A stretch of DNA of 64,000 nt from a bacterium (GCA_019753235.1 JAIELF010000033.1:1-64000), one strand, 5' to 3'. Shown: positions 45,708 to 55,071, numbered from the stretch's first letter. Program-made: numbers and translations. Notes: a model not told the origin generated them from the letters alone.

Positions 45708-48011
45708 ATGCGGCAACGAGACGGGCAATGGATTCGATGGATGATTCTCGGCTGCTCGCTCACGGCAACCTGGCCTTGCCAGGCGATCGGCCCGCAGAAT
45801 GTTCTCATCATCACCACAACGAAGTCGCCACAAGGGCTCGCTGTCGCCAATTACTATCGCGAGAAACGGGGCATCCCCGCCATCAACGTCGTGCGAACTC
45901 GTATCGAGCCAACCGATCGAATGAACTCCGATGTTTTTCGTAAGACCGTTGCCGATGTCGCGGAGTCCCATGCTCGCAAGTACGGGCTGCAAAAAGCGAT
46001 CTCGGTGTGGGCGACGACCTGCGACATGCCGACGATTATCGCGCCCGACAACAGTATCTCGGGTGCGATCTTTTTCGGCGACCGTATCGCGCCAAGCTAT
46101 GACCCCGCATCGAAAGGTCAGTTCTCTCAGGAGAATCCTTTCTTCGACAAAATGCTGGGCTATCGTCGTCCGGAGAACGCTGCCGGCGGTTATCTGCACA
46201 TGAGAATCGATGCGAGTACTCTTCCCGAGACCCTGGCGCTCATCGATCGAAGTCGACAGGCGGATGGATCATTTCCGCAGGGGATGATTTACCTTTACGA
46301 CGGCGAAGGTCCGCGAAACGTTCGCCGAGAGGCGATTCCCTCGGCCATGCGATTGATCAAGATGCTGGAACTCCCTGTCGAACATCGCCTCGTTGGTATG
46401 TTGAGCGACGCGACCGACGTTTTGGGTTGGCACACCGGCGTGCCAACATTGATGATCGACCAGAATCGCTACGTTCCCGGTGCGCTGGCCGACCATCTCA
46501 CCAGTTTTGGTGGTAGCATCGTCAACAAACATCAACAAACCGGCGCGATCGAGTTCCTCCGCAACGGCTGCTCGGCAACGTACGGTACGGTGGTTGAGCC
46601 TTACAACTACGTGGCAAAGTTCCCGGTTCCCCACTTGTTCGGTTACTATGGATTGGGGTTCACGGCCGTGGAAAGTTACTGGATGAGCGTCCGCTGGCCG
46701 CACCAGGGACTCTTCATGGGGGATCCTCTCACTCGGCCATTTGAGAAACCGATCAGCATCACCGTCCAGCGATTGCGGCCGGAGGAGGTTGTGAAGGGAA
46801 CGATTGACTTTGATGTCTCTGCTGAGGTCTCGGGGCCGGGCTCTGGGATTCGTGGCATCGAGGTCAACATCGGCGAGAGTCGTCTCCACCAACGAGGATT
46901 TGCCGACATCCCCGAGAACACCAGGATCACGCTCGATATCTTCGGCAAAAAAGTCGAGTACGTGACATTGACGAAAGAGCCGTTGGGAAGCCTGGTCGGG
47001 AACGTTGCGGCTGAGCTGAATAAAAGCGGTCTGCAGATCGGCGTGAAGCCGGGCATGATCGTGATTCTTCCACCGGCGGGCTCAACCGGTAGCGAAGCCT
47101 GTTCGGCGGTTTCGTCATCGCCGATTCTTCGTGCGGAACTGCTCGGCAACCCGGCCGATCGACCCGCTCCCGTGATTGAATTACCGACCTCGGCGGATAT
47201 CCCTTGGCAGCTCGAAGGGACATGCGGCGAAGGGGATCGATTCACTCTTACGATCCGCGAAGATGGTGCCGAGGTGGCCAAGATTTCGCAGGTGGTCACC
47301 TTCGCGAGACCCGCCTCGTCGCTTTGCACATCGCTTTACATCGAGGCGAGTAAATCGCTTCCCAAGGGTTACAAGCTCGAGCCAACACTCGATCCCGGCC
47401 GAGCCGACTTCGGAGTCTTAACACTGATTGCAGAGGGGAGCCGAGCAACAAAGAAGGTGACTGCCTCGCTCGATCATGAGGCAAAGCCCGATTCGAAATT
47501 GACGATTAAAGGTGCCGGCTCACCGACCGCGCTAGCGGCCAATGGTCGAGCAGGAAAGGAGACCGTCGGCATTCGCTTCGGCTTGGGACCGGCCAAGCTT
47601 CGAACCAAACCGATCATCGACACCACCAAGTTCCCCGACGGACGACACAAGTTGATTCTGCTGTCGGCCCGCGGAGGAGCGACGGATTCGAGCCAATGGA
47701 TCGAGTTCCCGATCGTTATCCAGAATAAAAAGCCACGCGTTCGTCTGGAGGAAATTAAAGCGCCCCTGCGGGCCAGTCAGCCTGGAAAAGTACCGATCGC
47801 AAAGATTCTCGCAGCCAAGGAATTGCCGGGCCGGGCAAGATTTCGCATCGACGGAAATGAAGTGGGGGCATTGGATGTCGCCGGCGATACTCTTTCGATC
47901 GAGCCAGCGTTCTGGGGCGCGGGCAAACACGAAGTCGAAGCCGAGTGGGTGGATGGACCGACCATCATTCAACGAGCTGACAACGCTTTATTGTTGACGA
48001 TCGATCCTTAG
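45708..48011 (+). CDS. TIGR03790 family protein, secreted, with C-terminal beta-rich extension
   Basis: A 767-residue protein. ATG 45708 is chosen for the AGGGAGGATGCG before it and the signal peptide that follows (WIRWMILGCSLTATWPCQA). The first 350 or so residues match the TIGR03790 pattern: PQNVLIITTTKSPQGLAVANYY, KRGIPAINVV, WATTCDMPTII, GGYLHMRIDA and the late GNGCSATYGTV-like RNGCSATYGTVVEPYN plus ESYWMSVRWPHQGLFMGDPL. A long extracytoplasmic C-terminal part looks like two or three beta domains. The family is uncharacterised and is known to occur mainly in genomes that carry exosortase. The location right after an exosortase locus fits. Confidence 0.82.
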   Translation: MRQRDGQWIRWMILGCSLTATWPCQAIGPQNVLIITTTKSPQGLAVANYYREKRGIPAINVVRTRIEPTDRMNSDVFRKTVADVAESHARKYGLQKAISVWATTCDMPTIIAPDNSISGAIFFGDRIAPSYDPASKGQFSQENPFFDKMLGYRRPENAAGGYLHMRIDASTLPETLALIDRSRQADGSFPQGMIYLYDGEGPRNVRREAIPSAMRLIKMLELPVEHRLVGMLSDATDVLGWHTGVPTLMIDQNRYVPGALADHLTSFGGSIVNKHQQTGAIEFLRNGCSATYGTVVEPYNYVAKFPVPHLFGYYGLGFTAVESYWMSVRWPHQGLFMGDPLTRPFEKPISITVQRLRPEEVVKGTIDFDVSAEVSGPGSGIRGIEVNIGESRLHQRGFADIPENTRITLDIFGKKVEYVTLTKEPLGSLVGNVAAELNKSGLQIGVKPGMIVILPPAGSTGSEACSAVSSSPILRAELLGNPADRPAPVIELPTSADIPWQLEGTCGEGDRFTLTIREDGAEVAKISQVVTFARPASSLCTSLYIEASKSLPKGYKLEPTLDPGRADFGVLTLIAEGSRATKKVTASLDHEAKPDSKLTIKGAGSPTALAANGRAGKETVGIRFGLGPAKLRTKPIIDTTKFPDGRHKLILLSARGGATDSSQWIEFPIVIQNKKPRVRLEEIKAPLRASQPGKVPIAKILAAKELPGRARFRIDGNEVGALDVAGDTLSIEPAFWGAGKHEVEAEWVDGPTIIQRADNALLLTIDP

Positions 48012-48074
48012 CCACCACGAGAGATACCTGTAAACGCTGGCGAACTTATAGGACCTTCCAAGGAGACGAGACTG

Positions 48075-48797
48075 TTGCCTTGCCGACTCTTTCGCGACGT
48101 GCCGGCCTACGGCGCATGGAACATGGCCGTGGACGAAGCGACGCTGGAATCGGCTTTGTTGCAGCCTGCCGGCGGGCCCACGCTGCGATGGTATCAGTGG
48201 TCGACGCCGACGTTGAGTATGGGCTACTTTCAGTCGGCACGCGATGTTCCCGAATCGCTTACTTCGCTCCCGCGGGTCCGTCGGTTGACCGGTGGCGGGG
48301 CCATCCTCCACGATTGCGAGTTGACTTATAGTTTGGTGTTTCCCGCAAAGTCCTGGCCCCGCGATAACTTTCTCGATCTTGTGTCGGACATTCACGACGA
48401 GATTCGCCAAGCACTCGACGGCTTGGCTTTTGTCGGCAAGCAACCGCAAGAGGCGATGGCCGAGCCCTTCCTTTGCTTTGAAAGGAGAAGCCCGCTTGAT
48501 CTTGTGCGACCAGAAGGAAAAGTCGTCGGCAGCGCGCAGCGAAAACGTTCTGGAGCATTGCTTCAGCATGGTTCTATCCTGTTGTCGGCGAGCCGATCAG
48601 CTCCCCATTTGGTCGGATGGAATGCAGAACCTTGTGACGAGATCATCGAAAACATCATCACTCAAGTCAGCGCGGGCCTCTCCAAGCGTTGGAGCCTAGA
48701 GTTGGCAGCGCTACCCCGGTCAGAAGAGGAACTTGCCTTGGCGAAACAGTTGGCGGAGGAGAAGTACGGCACGGCAACGTGGAACGATCGACGTTGA
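48075..48797 (+). CDS. lipM: Lipoate-protein ligase family, LipM-type octanoyltransferase
   Basis: Transfers octanoate to lipoyl domains, the first step of lipoate synthesis. It is 240 residues from a TTG at 48075 with an excellent AAGGAG nine bases upstream; no ATG/GTG fits as well. The fold's RRLTGGGAILHD motif is at 69-80. LCFERRSPLDLV with Cys134 followed by GKVVGSAQRKRSGALLQHGSILL (Lys149) matches LipM, where a Cys is the acyl-enzyme nucleophile and the Lys binds substrate. LplA/LipL paralogues are possible alternatives. It is convergent with the DUF11 gene, with 12 bases between the stops. Confidence 0.8.
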   Translation: MPCRLFRDVPAYGAWNMAVDEATLESALLQPAGGPTLRWYQWSTPTLSMGYFQSARDVPESLTSLPRVRRLTGGGAILHDCELTYSLVFPAKSWPRDNFLDLVSDIHDEIRQALDGLAFVGKQPQEAMAEPFLCFERRSPLDLVRPEGKVVGSAQRKRSGALLQHGSILLSASRSAPHLVGWNAEPCDEIIENIITQVSAGLSKRWSLELAALPRSEEELALAKQLAEEKYGTATWNDRR

Positions 48798-48809
48798 TCG
48801 CAACTTCCG

Positions 48810-50822
48810 CTAGCGAATCTTGCAAGTAAACTTCACCATGCCCGCTTGTCCCGGCAGAAGCGGGTCTTTCACTTCCCAACGAAGCTCCACCGAGTCGGCA
48901 TCATTCACTCGCGTGGTAAAGACCGCGGGGCGATCCGAATCGGCCGACTCGGGAACATACTCGAGTCGCGTCACCAAACTATCCACAAGCGAGATGTTGG
49001 TAATCGGCTGCGTCCCTTTGTTGATGTAGCGAATGACGAAGGTCACCTCTTCGCCGACTTGAGCGGCCGACCGGTCGGCGGACTTCTCGATCACAAGAAG
49101 ACTGTTCGTGGGACGAACGTCGACTCGCCGGAGTTCATGGGGTGCCCATCGGGTCACCAGTTCGCCGGTGCCCAACACGATGGCAACGGCTTGGGGCATC
49201 TGCGCGAGTGTCAATGTCTCGGCAAATTCCGTTCGTTTGAGTATTTCGGGGGCAACAGCATCGGAGATTTCGTGAGGCCCGATCAAGCCGGTCATGCTCG
49301 CCCAGCCCAAGGTCTGCGTGTAACCAGCCAGCACACGAACTTCGTAGAAATCGCCGGTCCACTGAGATCCTTGAATTCCTTTGAGTCGTAGTTCTCGTCG
49401 AGCGATTTCGGGCGATTGATAAACTCGCTGTTCTCGGCCACGAGACTCCGCAACGAATGCGTCGGCCTTGTGGTCGCGAATGATGGCGGCATAACCCAAC
49501 GCACTATCGTAGCCATCGAGCATCTGCACGACGCGAACTTCGACATAGCGAGGCGCAAAGAGACAAACGCGATTCGATGCGGTAAGACGCTTCCCGTCGT
49601 ATTGGGTTTGATACTCGGCAACCGTATCTTCCGGATCAATGTTGACCACTTGTCCGCCGGCGACCCAGCCAACTCGCGGGCGACGATCACCACCATCGCA
49701 AAGGTACTCGAAGTTACGAGTCGAATCGTTGTTGAGTAAGTTCGTCGGATCGACACCGGGGCCCGGCATCGGTTGGCAACTTCCTTCCGGAGAACATTCA
49801 CCCGCCGAGTTTGGTGAGGAAGCGTGAGGCGATTTCTCGCACGCTCCGCCGATGCAGCCGAATGAGACTTGTTGAATCGAACCGTTCGGAAAGGACTCGG
49901 CGGCAATGAACTCGGGAGGGAGTTCTCGTGATTTTCCTTTCGCGTCGACCACGGAGATCGACTTCGAAAGGAGCAGAGTCCCTTGCTGAGTGATGCCGGC
50001 CCGCTCTTCGAGATTCGGAATGCGGTTCCCAAGATAGACCGCGATGAGAATCTTACCCAGCTTTTTGCAGCGTTCGACCGCGTCGCGATCGAACGTCGCG
50101 TCGTAACGAATCGGCTGATCCAGTGTACTCGGGTAATCGAGGGCCAATTCTGGGTCTTCGAGAACGATGTACTTGACGATCATTCGATCACGAGAAAGTT
50201 GAATCAAATCTTCGTCGGAGAATACGATCGGAATCGCCGCTGTCTTCGGATCGATATCGGCAGGAAATCTCGGCCCGCGGACAACATCAATGGTCCCAAA
50301 GAATTTCGCATGCCGATAGTCTTCGCCGGCATCAATGCTGAAGGCGTAACGAGCGCGAGTTCGCATCGCCGCCAAGGTCGATGTCGCACCAGGGCCAATT
50401 GCAATCCCGTCCGCTTTATAGAGCGACAACTTCGCGCCCTTGGGAACGGTCAATCGCGTGCAAAGGTGCGTCGGTCGATAGATGATCCCTGGGTCGCGCG
50501 GATCTTGTCGGCGAACCTCGGGCTCCGCCGTTGGTCGACCGTTGACCCACGATTCATGCACCATCGGATTTCGAAACGCTTGGCCCGGGGGAAAGTTGTT
50601 CCCCATCATCCTTCCTCGGGAAGCCGTCGGTGTTGAGGGATGACTGGCCAGATTGATCGTCTGCCAACGAGTCTGTCCACCCTTTGGGCCAGACGAACCC
50701 TTTGGGTTAGACGGACCTGAAGGGCTCTCGGCCTCCGCAGACGGAAGGTTGATCATCGAGAGGAGAATCGCCAGGGCCGTGCAGACGATCGATCGACGCC
50801 TATCTCTTTGGGTCCGATTCAT
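48810..50822 (-). CDS. Secreted envelope protein with planctomycete-type domain and C-terminal DUF11 repeat
   Basis: A 670-residue protein from ATG 50822, preceded by GGGAGGGG. A signal peptide (RRRSIVCTALAILLSMINLPSAEA) is followed by a Ser/Pro/Gly-rich linker. Residues about 105-275 form a domain shared with the lipoprotein encoded next door (IPIVFSDEDLIQLSRD, then YIVLEDPELAL, CKKLGKILIAVYLGN). A Cys-rich segment (CIGGAC, CSPEGSC) is in the middle. The last 110 residues are a DUF11 repeat (LLVIEKSADRSAAQVGEEVTFVIRYINKGTQPITNISLVD), an Ig-like surface-protein module. It is likely exported to the cell surface. Its role is unknown. An upstream terminator separates it from the lipoprotein gene. 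Confidence 0.85.
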   Translation of the reverse strand: MNRTQRDRRRSIVCTALAILLSMINLPSAEAESPSGPSNPKGSSGPKGGQTRWQTINLASHPSTPTASRGRMMGNNFPPGQAFRNPMVHESWVNGRPTAEPEVRRQDPRDPGIIYRPTHLCTRLTVPKGAKLSLYKADGIAIGPGATSTLAAMRTRARYAFSIDAGEDYRHAKFFGTIDVVRGPRFPADIDPKTAAIPIVFSDEDLIQLSRDRMIVKYIVLEDPELALDYPSTLDQPIRYDATFDRDAVERCKKLGKILIAVYLGNRIPNLEERAGITQQGTLLLSKSISVVDAKGKSRELPPEFIAAESFPNGSIQQVSFGCIGGACEKSPHASSPNSAGECSPEGSCQPMPGPGVDPTNLLNNDSTRNFEYLCDGGDRRPRVGWVAGGQVVNIDPEDTVAEYQTQYDGKRLTASNRVCLFAPRYVEVRVVQMLDGYDSALGYAAIIRDHKADAFVAESRGREQRVYQSPEIARRELRLKGIQGSQWTGDFYEVRVLAGYTQTLGWASMTGLIGPHEISDAVAPEILKRTEFAETLTLAQMPQAVAIVLGTGELVTRWAPHELRRVDVRPTNSLLVIEKSADRSAAQVGEEVTFVIRYINKGTQPITNISLVDSLVTRLEYVPESADSDRPAVFTTRVNDADSVELRWEVKDPLLPGQAGMVKFTCKIR

Positions 50823-50834
50823 GTTCCCCTCCCG

Positions 50835-50863
50835 CAAAACAAACGGGCCGGTTGCCCGGCCCG
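50835..50863 (-). terminator. Rho-independent terminator of the envelope lipoprotein gene
   Basis: An 8-bp perfect GC stem (50844-50851 with 50856-50863), TTGC loop, followed on the minus strand by TTTGTTTTG (50843-50835). It lies 31 bases after the lipoprotein stop and just before the DUF11 gene's RBS. Confidence 0.75.
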
Positions 50864-50893
50864 CCCTGACAAAACGTTCCCGGGACTCGCGGA

Positions 50894-52081
50894 TTACGGC
50901 TCGAACGGCAGCGGTTGCGAATCCGGAAGACTGGGGGCATCGCCGGGAGCAGCCGCCTCGGGAAGTGCGGCCGGGACATCGCCGGGCGTCGGCGGCATGG
51001 CCGAACTCTCGATCGGCATCGCGGACGGAACCGCAGAAATCGGCGGAGCGATCGGTGCCGGCGGCATCGGCGGTGCCGGGAAAAGTTCTGGACTATGCGG
51101 CATTTCGAGATCGACGCTACCGATACGAAGCACTGCTAGGATGGTTCCGCGTCGGCTTGCCTCTTGAACCGGATCGATCCCTGGATCCAACCGAGTCGAG
51201 ACCAGCGTTTCAACACCGGCAATCGCGAGCTCTTGATACTTCGGATCGGGGAGGTAAATGACCTTCGTCACGAAGTTGCCACCGGTGACCTGATCGAAGT
51301 CTTCTTCGGTGAACTCGATCGGCACCGCGTTATGAGCGAGGTACGCGTCGACTTTCATGTTGCCGGGATAAATTTCAAGCGTCGGATAGAGTTCGACACC
51401 CGGTCGGTTTTCGATTTCCGTGAGCTTCAACCGATAGATGCGAGCTTGATGAAAGTTGTACCGAGCCGGTGCTTCGAGCTGGGCCGGCGTGAAAGCGCCA
51501 CCCGCCTGCCAACCGACCTTCATGCCGGTGGGCTTGGTGAAGCGAACTTGGGTTCGGCCCGCGACGAAGCGAGGCATCAGGCTTTGGGGCATGGGGCCCG
51601 TCACGAGCGGTGACGGTCCGCCGGGCCCACAAGCGCCCCCGGGAGGACAAGCCCCACCGGCAGAGCCAGGCCCGCCACCGGGCATCCCCATTCCTTCGCC
51701 GGAATAAGGATAAGCAGGTCCGCCGGGAAGTGATCCGCCATGGCTGGGAATCGCCCGTGCGACTTTTCCGCTAAAGTGATCGTTCTGGATACCGCCCCAG
51801 CCGTTATTGTAACCGACCGGAACGACGTCCCCTTTTTGTTGCCGAGCTTCGGCAGGGATCACATGGGCCGACTCTGGGACGGGTCGACCGACCAGATTCG
51901 AGCCGCTCTTTCGGCTTGCCCACAGACCTTCGGTCGGGGGAGCGGGTCGGCCATTGGCCGCCACTTGACAACTTTCGCAGCCTGGGGAACCTCCCATGCG
52001 CGAGCTCAACGACCCCATAGGCGACTGACAACCGACCAGTGCCGAGGCGGCAACCGCGAGGAAATACCGTTTCAGTTTCAT
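50894..52081 (-). CDS. Envelope lipoprotein sharing a domain with the adjacent DUF11 protein
   Basis: A 395-residue protein from ATG 52081, with GGAG eight bases upstream. Lipoprotein signal ([15 protein letters not shown]) with lipidated Cys at about 18. A long Gly/Pro/Ser-rich linker (about 20-165) is followed by a folded region: [66 protein letters not shown] and [19 protein letters not shown]. That region aligns with the DUF11 protein downstream, so the two are paralogues. The C-terminus is a Pro/Ala/Ser-rich tail of about 60 residues. It is probably anchored in a membrane facing the periplasm or surface. Function is not recognised. Confidence 0.83.
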   Translation of the reverse strand: MKLKRYFLAVAASALVGCQSPMGSLSSRMGGSPGCESCQVAANGRPAPPTEGLWASRKSGSNLVGRPVPESAHVIPAEARQQKGDVVPVGYNNGWGGIQNDHFSGKVARAIPSHGGSLPGGPAYPYSGEGMGMPGGGPGSAGGACPPGGACGPGGPSPLVTGPMPQSLMPRFVAGRTQVRFTKPTGMKVGWQAGGAFTPAQLEAPARYNFHQARIYRLKLTEIENRPGVELYPTLEIYPGNMKVDAYLAHNAVPIEFTEEDFDQVTGGNFVTKVIYLPDPKYQELAIAGVETLVSTRLDPGIDPVQEASRRGTILAVLRIGSVDLEMPHSPELFPAPPMPPAPIAPPISAVPSAMPIESSAMPPTPGDVPAALPEAAAPGDAPSLPDSQPLPFEP

Positions 52082-52181
52082 CTTCTTCGCTCCGAACGAC
52101 TCGGCCACTGGGCCAACGTCAACGTTCCCGCGTATAAGGCTGGTGGAGATCGTTCCCCACCCGCCAGGCGCTCGACTCGCC

Positions 52182-52209
52182 TTGAACGATGAGTCGTCTT
52201 AGCTATAGT
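52182..52209 (+). promoter_or_regulatory. Candidate sigma70-type promoter of the LolA-like gene
   Basis: TTGAAC (52182-52187), a 16-bp spacer and TATAGT (52204-52209). Transcription would start near 52216, about 42 bases before ATG 52258. It lies in the divergent gap with the lipoprotein gene. Confidence 0.5.
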
Positions 52210-52257
52210 CGGTAGCCTTCGATCCTGTTCTTTCGGCAAAATAAGGAAAACCCGCAG

Positions 52258-53229
52258 ATGACGCATATTCCGACTTTACTAGCTCTGTCGGCAATCTTTG
52301 CCCAATCTGCCACCGAACCGGCAGGAACCTCTCCGACCCCCGCTGTCCAGACATCGCCCGCCGAGACTCCCCCGGCCGCTCCGACAGAGTCTGAGGCGGA
52401 TAAGGCGATTCGGGTCGCGGCCGACCAGGTCGACGCCATCGAATTCTTTGCCGCCAAGGTTCGACAAACGATTCGCGCGGGGGGCAAGTCGGTCATCTCG
52501 AATGGGATCTATCGCCGAGGGCCCGAGGGACGAAGTTACTTCGAGTTGAACGTCGAGTTGGGCAAGTCGACGGGCCGACGGATTCATGCGTCGGATGGTA
52601 AGACCGGGATCATTTATGAAAAGCTTCTCGATGCGGAGACGCTGCAGACGTTTCTGGTGGCCGACGTTGTTCCATTGATGGACTCACGCGTGATGACGCC
52701 GGAGATGAAGCGCGACCTGATGCTGCGTCTGCCGTTCGCTGCTCCGGGGGACATGCTTCGCGGGCTGCTTGATTCGATGCAGTTCAAGCCGCTGGAAGAA
52801 AGCAACGTCGGCGAAAATCCTTCACGGCCGGCACTGGTCTACGAAGGGATGTGGAAGGACGCGATCATTCCCATGGTAGCGCAGAACGGCAATGCGCGCA
52901 AAGTCGAGGATCTCGCGGGGAGCACGCCGCAGTTCGCTCGCGTGTACATCGATAAAGAAACACTATTCCCGCTGCGCGTCGAACTCTTTCGCCGAGACCA
53001 GAAGGCTGAGTACAAGCCGATCTATCTGCTTGAGTTTCTCGACATCAACAACCAGAAGATTGCCGACGCCGATTTTACCTTCGTCCCGCCGGAGAAAGTG
53101 GTGCCTGTCGATATCACGACGCAGCTCGTCGCGAGTTTGAGTTCGCTCCCCGCGAAGGGAGTGGCCGAGCCCAAGGCGATCGAGAACAAACAGCGTGTGG
53201 AAGAGTCTCTCACGCCGGCGTCGAAGTGA
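52258..53229 (+). CDS. Secreted LolA-like/outer-membrane lipoprotein-sorting-like protein
   Basis: A 323-residue protein with an N-terminal hydrophobic segment (IPTLLALSAIFAQSATEPA) and a Pro/Thr/Ala-rich linker to about residue 47. The rest looks like the LolA/LolB half-barrel: RVAADQVDAIEFFAAKVRQTIRAGGK, GIYRRGPEGRSYFELN, VYIDKETLFPLRVELFRRD, LLEFLDINNQKIADADFTFVPPEK. The final motif (phe-Val-Pro-Pro after D-F) is typical of the superfamily. It could bind and carry lipids or lipoproteins, but assignment is by fold pattern only. Its 3' end overlaps the convergent membrane-protein gene by 20 bases. Confidence 0.7.
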   Translation: MTHIPTLLALSAIFAQSATEPAGTSPTPAVQTSPAETPPAAPTESEADKAIRVAADQVDAIEFFAAKVRQTIRAGGKSVISNGIYRRGPEGRSYFELNVELGKSTGRRIHASDGKTGIIYEKLLDAETLQTFLVADVVPLMDSRVMTPEMKRDLMLRLPFAAPGDMLRGLLDSMQFKPLEESNVGENPSRPALVYEGMWKDAIIPMVAQNGNARKVEDLAGSTPQFARVYIDKETLFPLRVELFRRDQKAEYKPIYLLEFLDINNQKIADADFTFVPPEKVVPVDITTQLVASLSSLPAKGVAEPKAIENKQRVEESLTPASK

Positions 53230-54073
53230 CCGGTCCTTCCAGCAATTCTCGGCGGGGAGATTTCTCCACGCCAAGCAGGCTTAAGCCCGAGAAAATGATC
53301 AACATCTGTGCTGGCCCGTACAGCAGCCAGCACGCATGGCGAGAAACCTGAGAACAAAAGTGTTGACCCGTAGGCGAAGTCAAACCGGTCGTGCGGATGA
53401 GTTGATCGGCGATGTTGATGTCATCGCGAAAAAGCTGAATCGCCAGAACCAGATCACTGGCTAAGAAGAGAGCCCCGCCCAGTCCAAGCCAGAAGTATCG
53501 CCGATCTTGAATTGCCAGGGCGGTGGTCATGCCCGCCGTCCCTGCGAGAAGCAAACAATACGGCAGGGCGGCCCAATGCACCGCCGTCAAAGGTGGATGT
53601 TGATAGATCACCAGCCACCATCCTAGCAGCCCCGCGCATTGCCAAAAGATCATCGATCCAATCCAAACGGGCGCCGACCCCAAGCGTTGATGACGACAGA
53701 TCCAGAGACAAGCGGCCATGTAAAGGACGTGGCCGACGGCGAAGGTCGCGATCCCTCCCATGGTCGCCGATTTGGGATCGGTGATCAGCAAGCCGGAATT
53801 CGAAATGTCGCCGAGAAACCCCAGCGTCATTCCGAGCGCCAGCATCAATAACGGCCAAACCGCTCGTGGAAACCTGTTGCCCGAAAGAACCACAAAACCG
53901 GTCATCACTAGAACAAGCGACGACGCCAGCCGAGTCGCTTTAAGGAACGGATCGCTATCGAAACGCGAGTAGCCTGCGAGAACCATACCGCCGAAAAGAA
54001 GCCCTCCCCACATCACCCAAAGTGGTAGGGCAAGTCGCTCGCCCAGTGTCTCGTTCGCCTTTGGATCATGCAT
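53210..54073 (-). CDS. Lysoplasmalogenase-like membrane protein (YhhN/TMEM86 family)
   Basis: A 287-residue protein with about eight hydrophobic helices. Marks of the YhhN family: MTLGFLGDISNS (G-D in the second helix region), FAVGHVLYMAACLW, GGALFLASDLVLAI and the final YGPAQMLIIFSGL. Characterised members hydrolyse the vinyl-ether bond of lysoplasmalogens. The assignment is at family level. The 3' end overlaps the convergent LolA-like gene by 20 bases. Confidence 0.78.
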   Translation of the reverse strand: MHDPKANETLGERLALPLWVMWGGLLFGGMVLAGYSRFDSDPFLKATRLASSLVLVMTGFVVLSGNRFPRAVWPLLMLALGMTLGFLGDISNSGLLITDPKSATMGGIATFAVGHVLYMAACLWICRHQRLGSAPVWIGSMIFWQCAGLLGWWLVIYQHPPLTAVHWAALPYCLLLAGTAGMTTALAIQDRRYFWLGLGGALFLASDLVLAIQLFRDDINIADQLIRTTGLTSPTGQHFCSQVSRHACWLLYGPAQMLIIFSGLSLLGVEKSPRRELLEGPVTSTPA

Positions 54074-54234
54074 CGTGACAGATACCTTTTAAGCCCGAGG
54101 AGGATTCGGCGAGACGGTTGCCTCTTTATCGAGACCCAGCCGCGATCCTGCTCCTCCCGCTGGCAAAATCACCTGGTCTTTCGATAATGTGTTCTTAGCA
54201 GATCATTCTTCTTCTTCGACCTTCAGGTGAAATC

Positions 54235-55050
54235 ATGGACCAAAGCGATCGCGTGGTGCGCTGGGAACAGAGTGACGGAATTGCCCACGTTTGGCTCTCC
54301 AATCCGGCCAAGCGAAACGCGATGGGTCAGCGATTTTTCGATCAGCTTGCCGAGGTAATGAAAGAGGTCAATGCCGACGAATCGGTTCGGGTGGTCATCC
54401 TCGCCGCGGAAGGGCCTGCGTTCACGGTCGGTCTCGATCTCTTCGACATGGGTGGGACGCTTGCTCCCAGCGGTGGACAAATCGAGACTCGTCGCCGGAT
54501 TCTGGCGGACGTCGATCGGCTGCAACGATCGATCGGCAGCGTGGCCGAGTCCCCGGTCCCGACGATTGCCGTCATGCATGGATGGTGTATCGGCGGTGGA
54601 GTTGATCTTGTGACGGGCTGTGACATCCGGTTGGCATCGGCGGACATGAAGCTGTCGGTTCGGGAAACCAAGATCGCCATCGTCGCCGACCTGGGAACGC
54701 TGCAAAGGCTGCCCAAGATTATCGCTCCGGGGCATGTGGCAGAACTCGCATACACCGGCAAGGACATCACCGCCGCACGGGCTAAAGAGATCGGGCTGGT
54801 CAACGAAGTCTATCCTGATTTCGATGCCACGCTGGCGGCGGCTCGCGCGATGGCGGCAGAGATCGCGGCCAATTCGCCGCTCGTGGTGCGGGGCGTCAAA
54901 AAGGTTCTTCGTTACGGCGACGGAAAGAGTGTGCAGGACGGGCTCGATTATGTTGCCGCCTGGAATGCCTCGTTTCTTCTCTCGGACGATCTGGCCGAAG
55001 CGATGACGTCCTTCTTTGAAAAGCGAAAGCCAAACTACAAGGGGACCTAA
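54235..55050 (+). CDS. Enoyl-CoA hydratase/isomerase family, delta3,5-delta2,4-dienoyl-CoA isomerase-like
   Basis: A 271-residue crotonase-fold enzyme with AGGTGA before ATG 54235. The oxyanion-hole segments are AFTVGLDLFDM and GWCIGGGVDLVTGCD. Acidic residues Asp124, Glu144 and Asp152 keep the 20- and 8-residue spacing of Asp176/Glu196/Asp204 in mammalian ECH1. VADLGTLQRLPKII is the ECH1-type signature, as is the following ELAYTGKDITAARAKEIGLVNEVYPD. The predicted reaction moves double bonds during breakdown of odd-numbered unsaturated fatty acids. No other beta-oxidation gene is nearby. Confidence 0.9.
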   Translation: MDQSDRVVRWEQSDGIAHVWLSNPAKRNAMGQRFFDQLAEVMKEVNADESVRVVILAAEGPAFTVGLDLFDMGGTLAPSGGQIETRRRILADVDRLQRSIGSVAESPVPTIAVMHGWCIGGGVDLVTGCDIRLASADMKLSVRETKIAIVADLGTLQRLPKIIAPGHVAELAYTGKDITAARAKEIGLVNEVYPDFDATLAAARAMAAEIAANSPLVVRGVKKVLRYGDGKSVQDGLDYVAAWNASFLLSDDLAEAMTSFFEKRKPNYKGT

Positions 55051-55071
55051 CGAAGCCGGCCGGCGACAGCT

